Source: Chromatiaceae bacterium (lineage in GTDB: Bacteria > Pseudomonadota > Gammaproteobacteria > Chromatiales > Chromatiaceae). From it: 64,000 bases of DNA. Both the position numbers and the translations under genes were made by a program. The number at the start of each line of letters is the position of its first letter. Position 1 is the first letter of the stretch. The stretch covers positions 1,520,315-1,584,314 of the forward strand of contig CP037918.1 in the NCBI GenBank assembly GCA_019356535.1, in the 5' to 3' direction. The notes beneath the pieces were generated by a model, which saw only the letters and a program-made list of their open reading frames with translations, did not search any database and was not told where the DNA came from. This document shows positions 63,673 to 64,000 of this stretch, piece after piece.

Positions 63673-63805
63673 TTATCCCGCCGTGGCCAGCAGGCGTCGT
63701 TTCACTCGGTACGGCCAGGCCAAGGCAAACTGCTTATTCAGCACGTGGGTACCCATGAACGAACCGCGGTAACGCATCTTGGCGAATCCGCTCTGCCGAT
63801 TGATG
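63673..63805 (-). pseudogene. IS5-family transposase remnant, C-terminal end
   Basis: Reading minus strand to the TAA at 63673-63675: NRQSGFAKMRYRGSFMGTHV, then NKQFALAWPYRVKRRLLATAG. This matches the conserved end of IS5-type transposases (KVRYRG-x-x-KN, LFALANL, RRRL). It aligns to the same protein as the fragment at 63860-64000, with the middle, including most DDE residues, deleted. 63493-63672 holds the promoter side of the exported operon and possibly the IS end. Confidence 0.6.
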
Positions 63806-63859
63806 ATATTGAGTGCCGGTTAAAGCCACCGAATTCCTGAACACTGTGCTGCACAAAAT

Positions 63860-64000
63860 TCACGCTGCCTCGCTTGCACACCAAGCCCTCGCTTCCATCT
63901 CCCGCAGGATAGTGCTCACCAGGTCGTGACGATCCAGCAGGTGACGGAAGTGGCCGATCGCGCTCTCATCCGGCACCAGGTTCACGGCCAGATCGAGGCC
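63860..64000 (-). pseudogene. IS5-family transposase remnant, N-terminal part (cut by window edge)
   Basis: 47 codons to a TGA at 63860-63862. GLDLAVNLVPDESAIGHFRHLLDRH is the conserved N-terminal region of IS5-type transposases (L-x-VPDE-T-x-x-xFRHLLE). It then ends in unrelated EARAWCASEAA and a stop, so the frame is truncated. The start lies beyond the window. Together with 63673-63805 it shows an internally deleted copy. Confidence 0.75.

Overview
The window is GC-rich, densely coded chromosomal DNA. It most resembles a free-living, flagellated gammaproteobacterium of the Chromatiales / sulfur-oxidiser type. This is an inference from gene order (gyrA-serC-serA-pheA-hisC; fleQ-fleSR-fliEFGHIJ; rlmB-rpsF-rpsR-DUF2232-rplI-dnaB-alr-radA), from SelU, TcdA, PrmB and HemN, and from many small intergenic palindromes. 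No rRNA, prophage or CRISPR array is visible. One tRNA (Leu, CAG) is present.

Layout. 1-6.9 kb: amino-acid biosynthesis (hisC partial, pheA, serA, serC) and gyrA on the minus strand, with inverted-repeat blocks on both sides of serC. 7.1-12.8 kb: small membrane proteins, a REP-associated tyrosine transposase between two REP doublets, and an ArsR-rhodanese / gamma-glutamylcyclotransferase / ArsM operon divergent from a sterol-desaturase-like hydroxylase and a TVP38-like protein. 12.8-20.4 kb: an acyl-CoA synthetase, hemN, a small conserved protein, prmB, then an HDOD protein followed by a multidomain histidine kinase. 20.4-24.5 kb: a decayed transposase, a MITE-like element touching the iscU stop codon, iscU, iscR (no iscS between them), DUF1249, a thioredoxin with a polyglutamine tail, and a diiron/MBL protein. 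24.6-28.4 kb: sulfotransferase, methyltransferase, tcdA, selU and a coiled-coil/winged-helix protein, followed by a second copy of the MITE.

29-38.9 kb: a flagellar block, all minus strand, consisting of FleQ, the FleS/FleR two-component pair and fliEFGHIJ. Good sigma-54 promoters precede fleSR and fliE. This is the usual hierarchy of FleQ, then FleSR, then basal body and export apparatus. 39-50.6 kb: a CorC-like protein, a PilZ protein, radA, alr, dnaB, rplI, DUF2232, rpsR, rpsF, rlmB, rnr and tRNA-Leu. 51-58.9 kb: a dual-specificity phosphatase / ADP-ribosylglycohydrolase fusion, LysR divergent from an Old Yellow Enzyme plus Bcr/CflA-type MFS pair, an AEC transporter and another MFS transporter. 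58.9-63.5 kb: a tight four-gene operon of exported or membrane proteins that I cannot assign (321 aa, 701 aa, 305 aa beta-barrel-like, DUF3592-like). The right end holds an internally deleted IS5-type transposase.

The best candidates for something new are: the unassigned exported operon at 58923-63492; an IscR that has lost two of its three cluster cysteines yet sits behind a type-1-like IscR box in an isc locus without iscS; a shared FNR-type palindrome in front of hemN and the diiron-like protein; and the phosphatase-ADP-ribosylhydrolase fusion.
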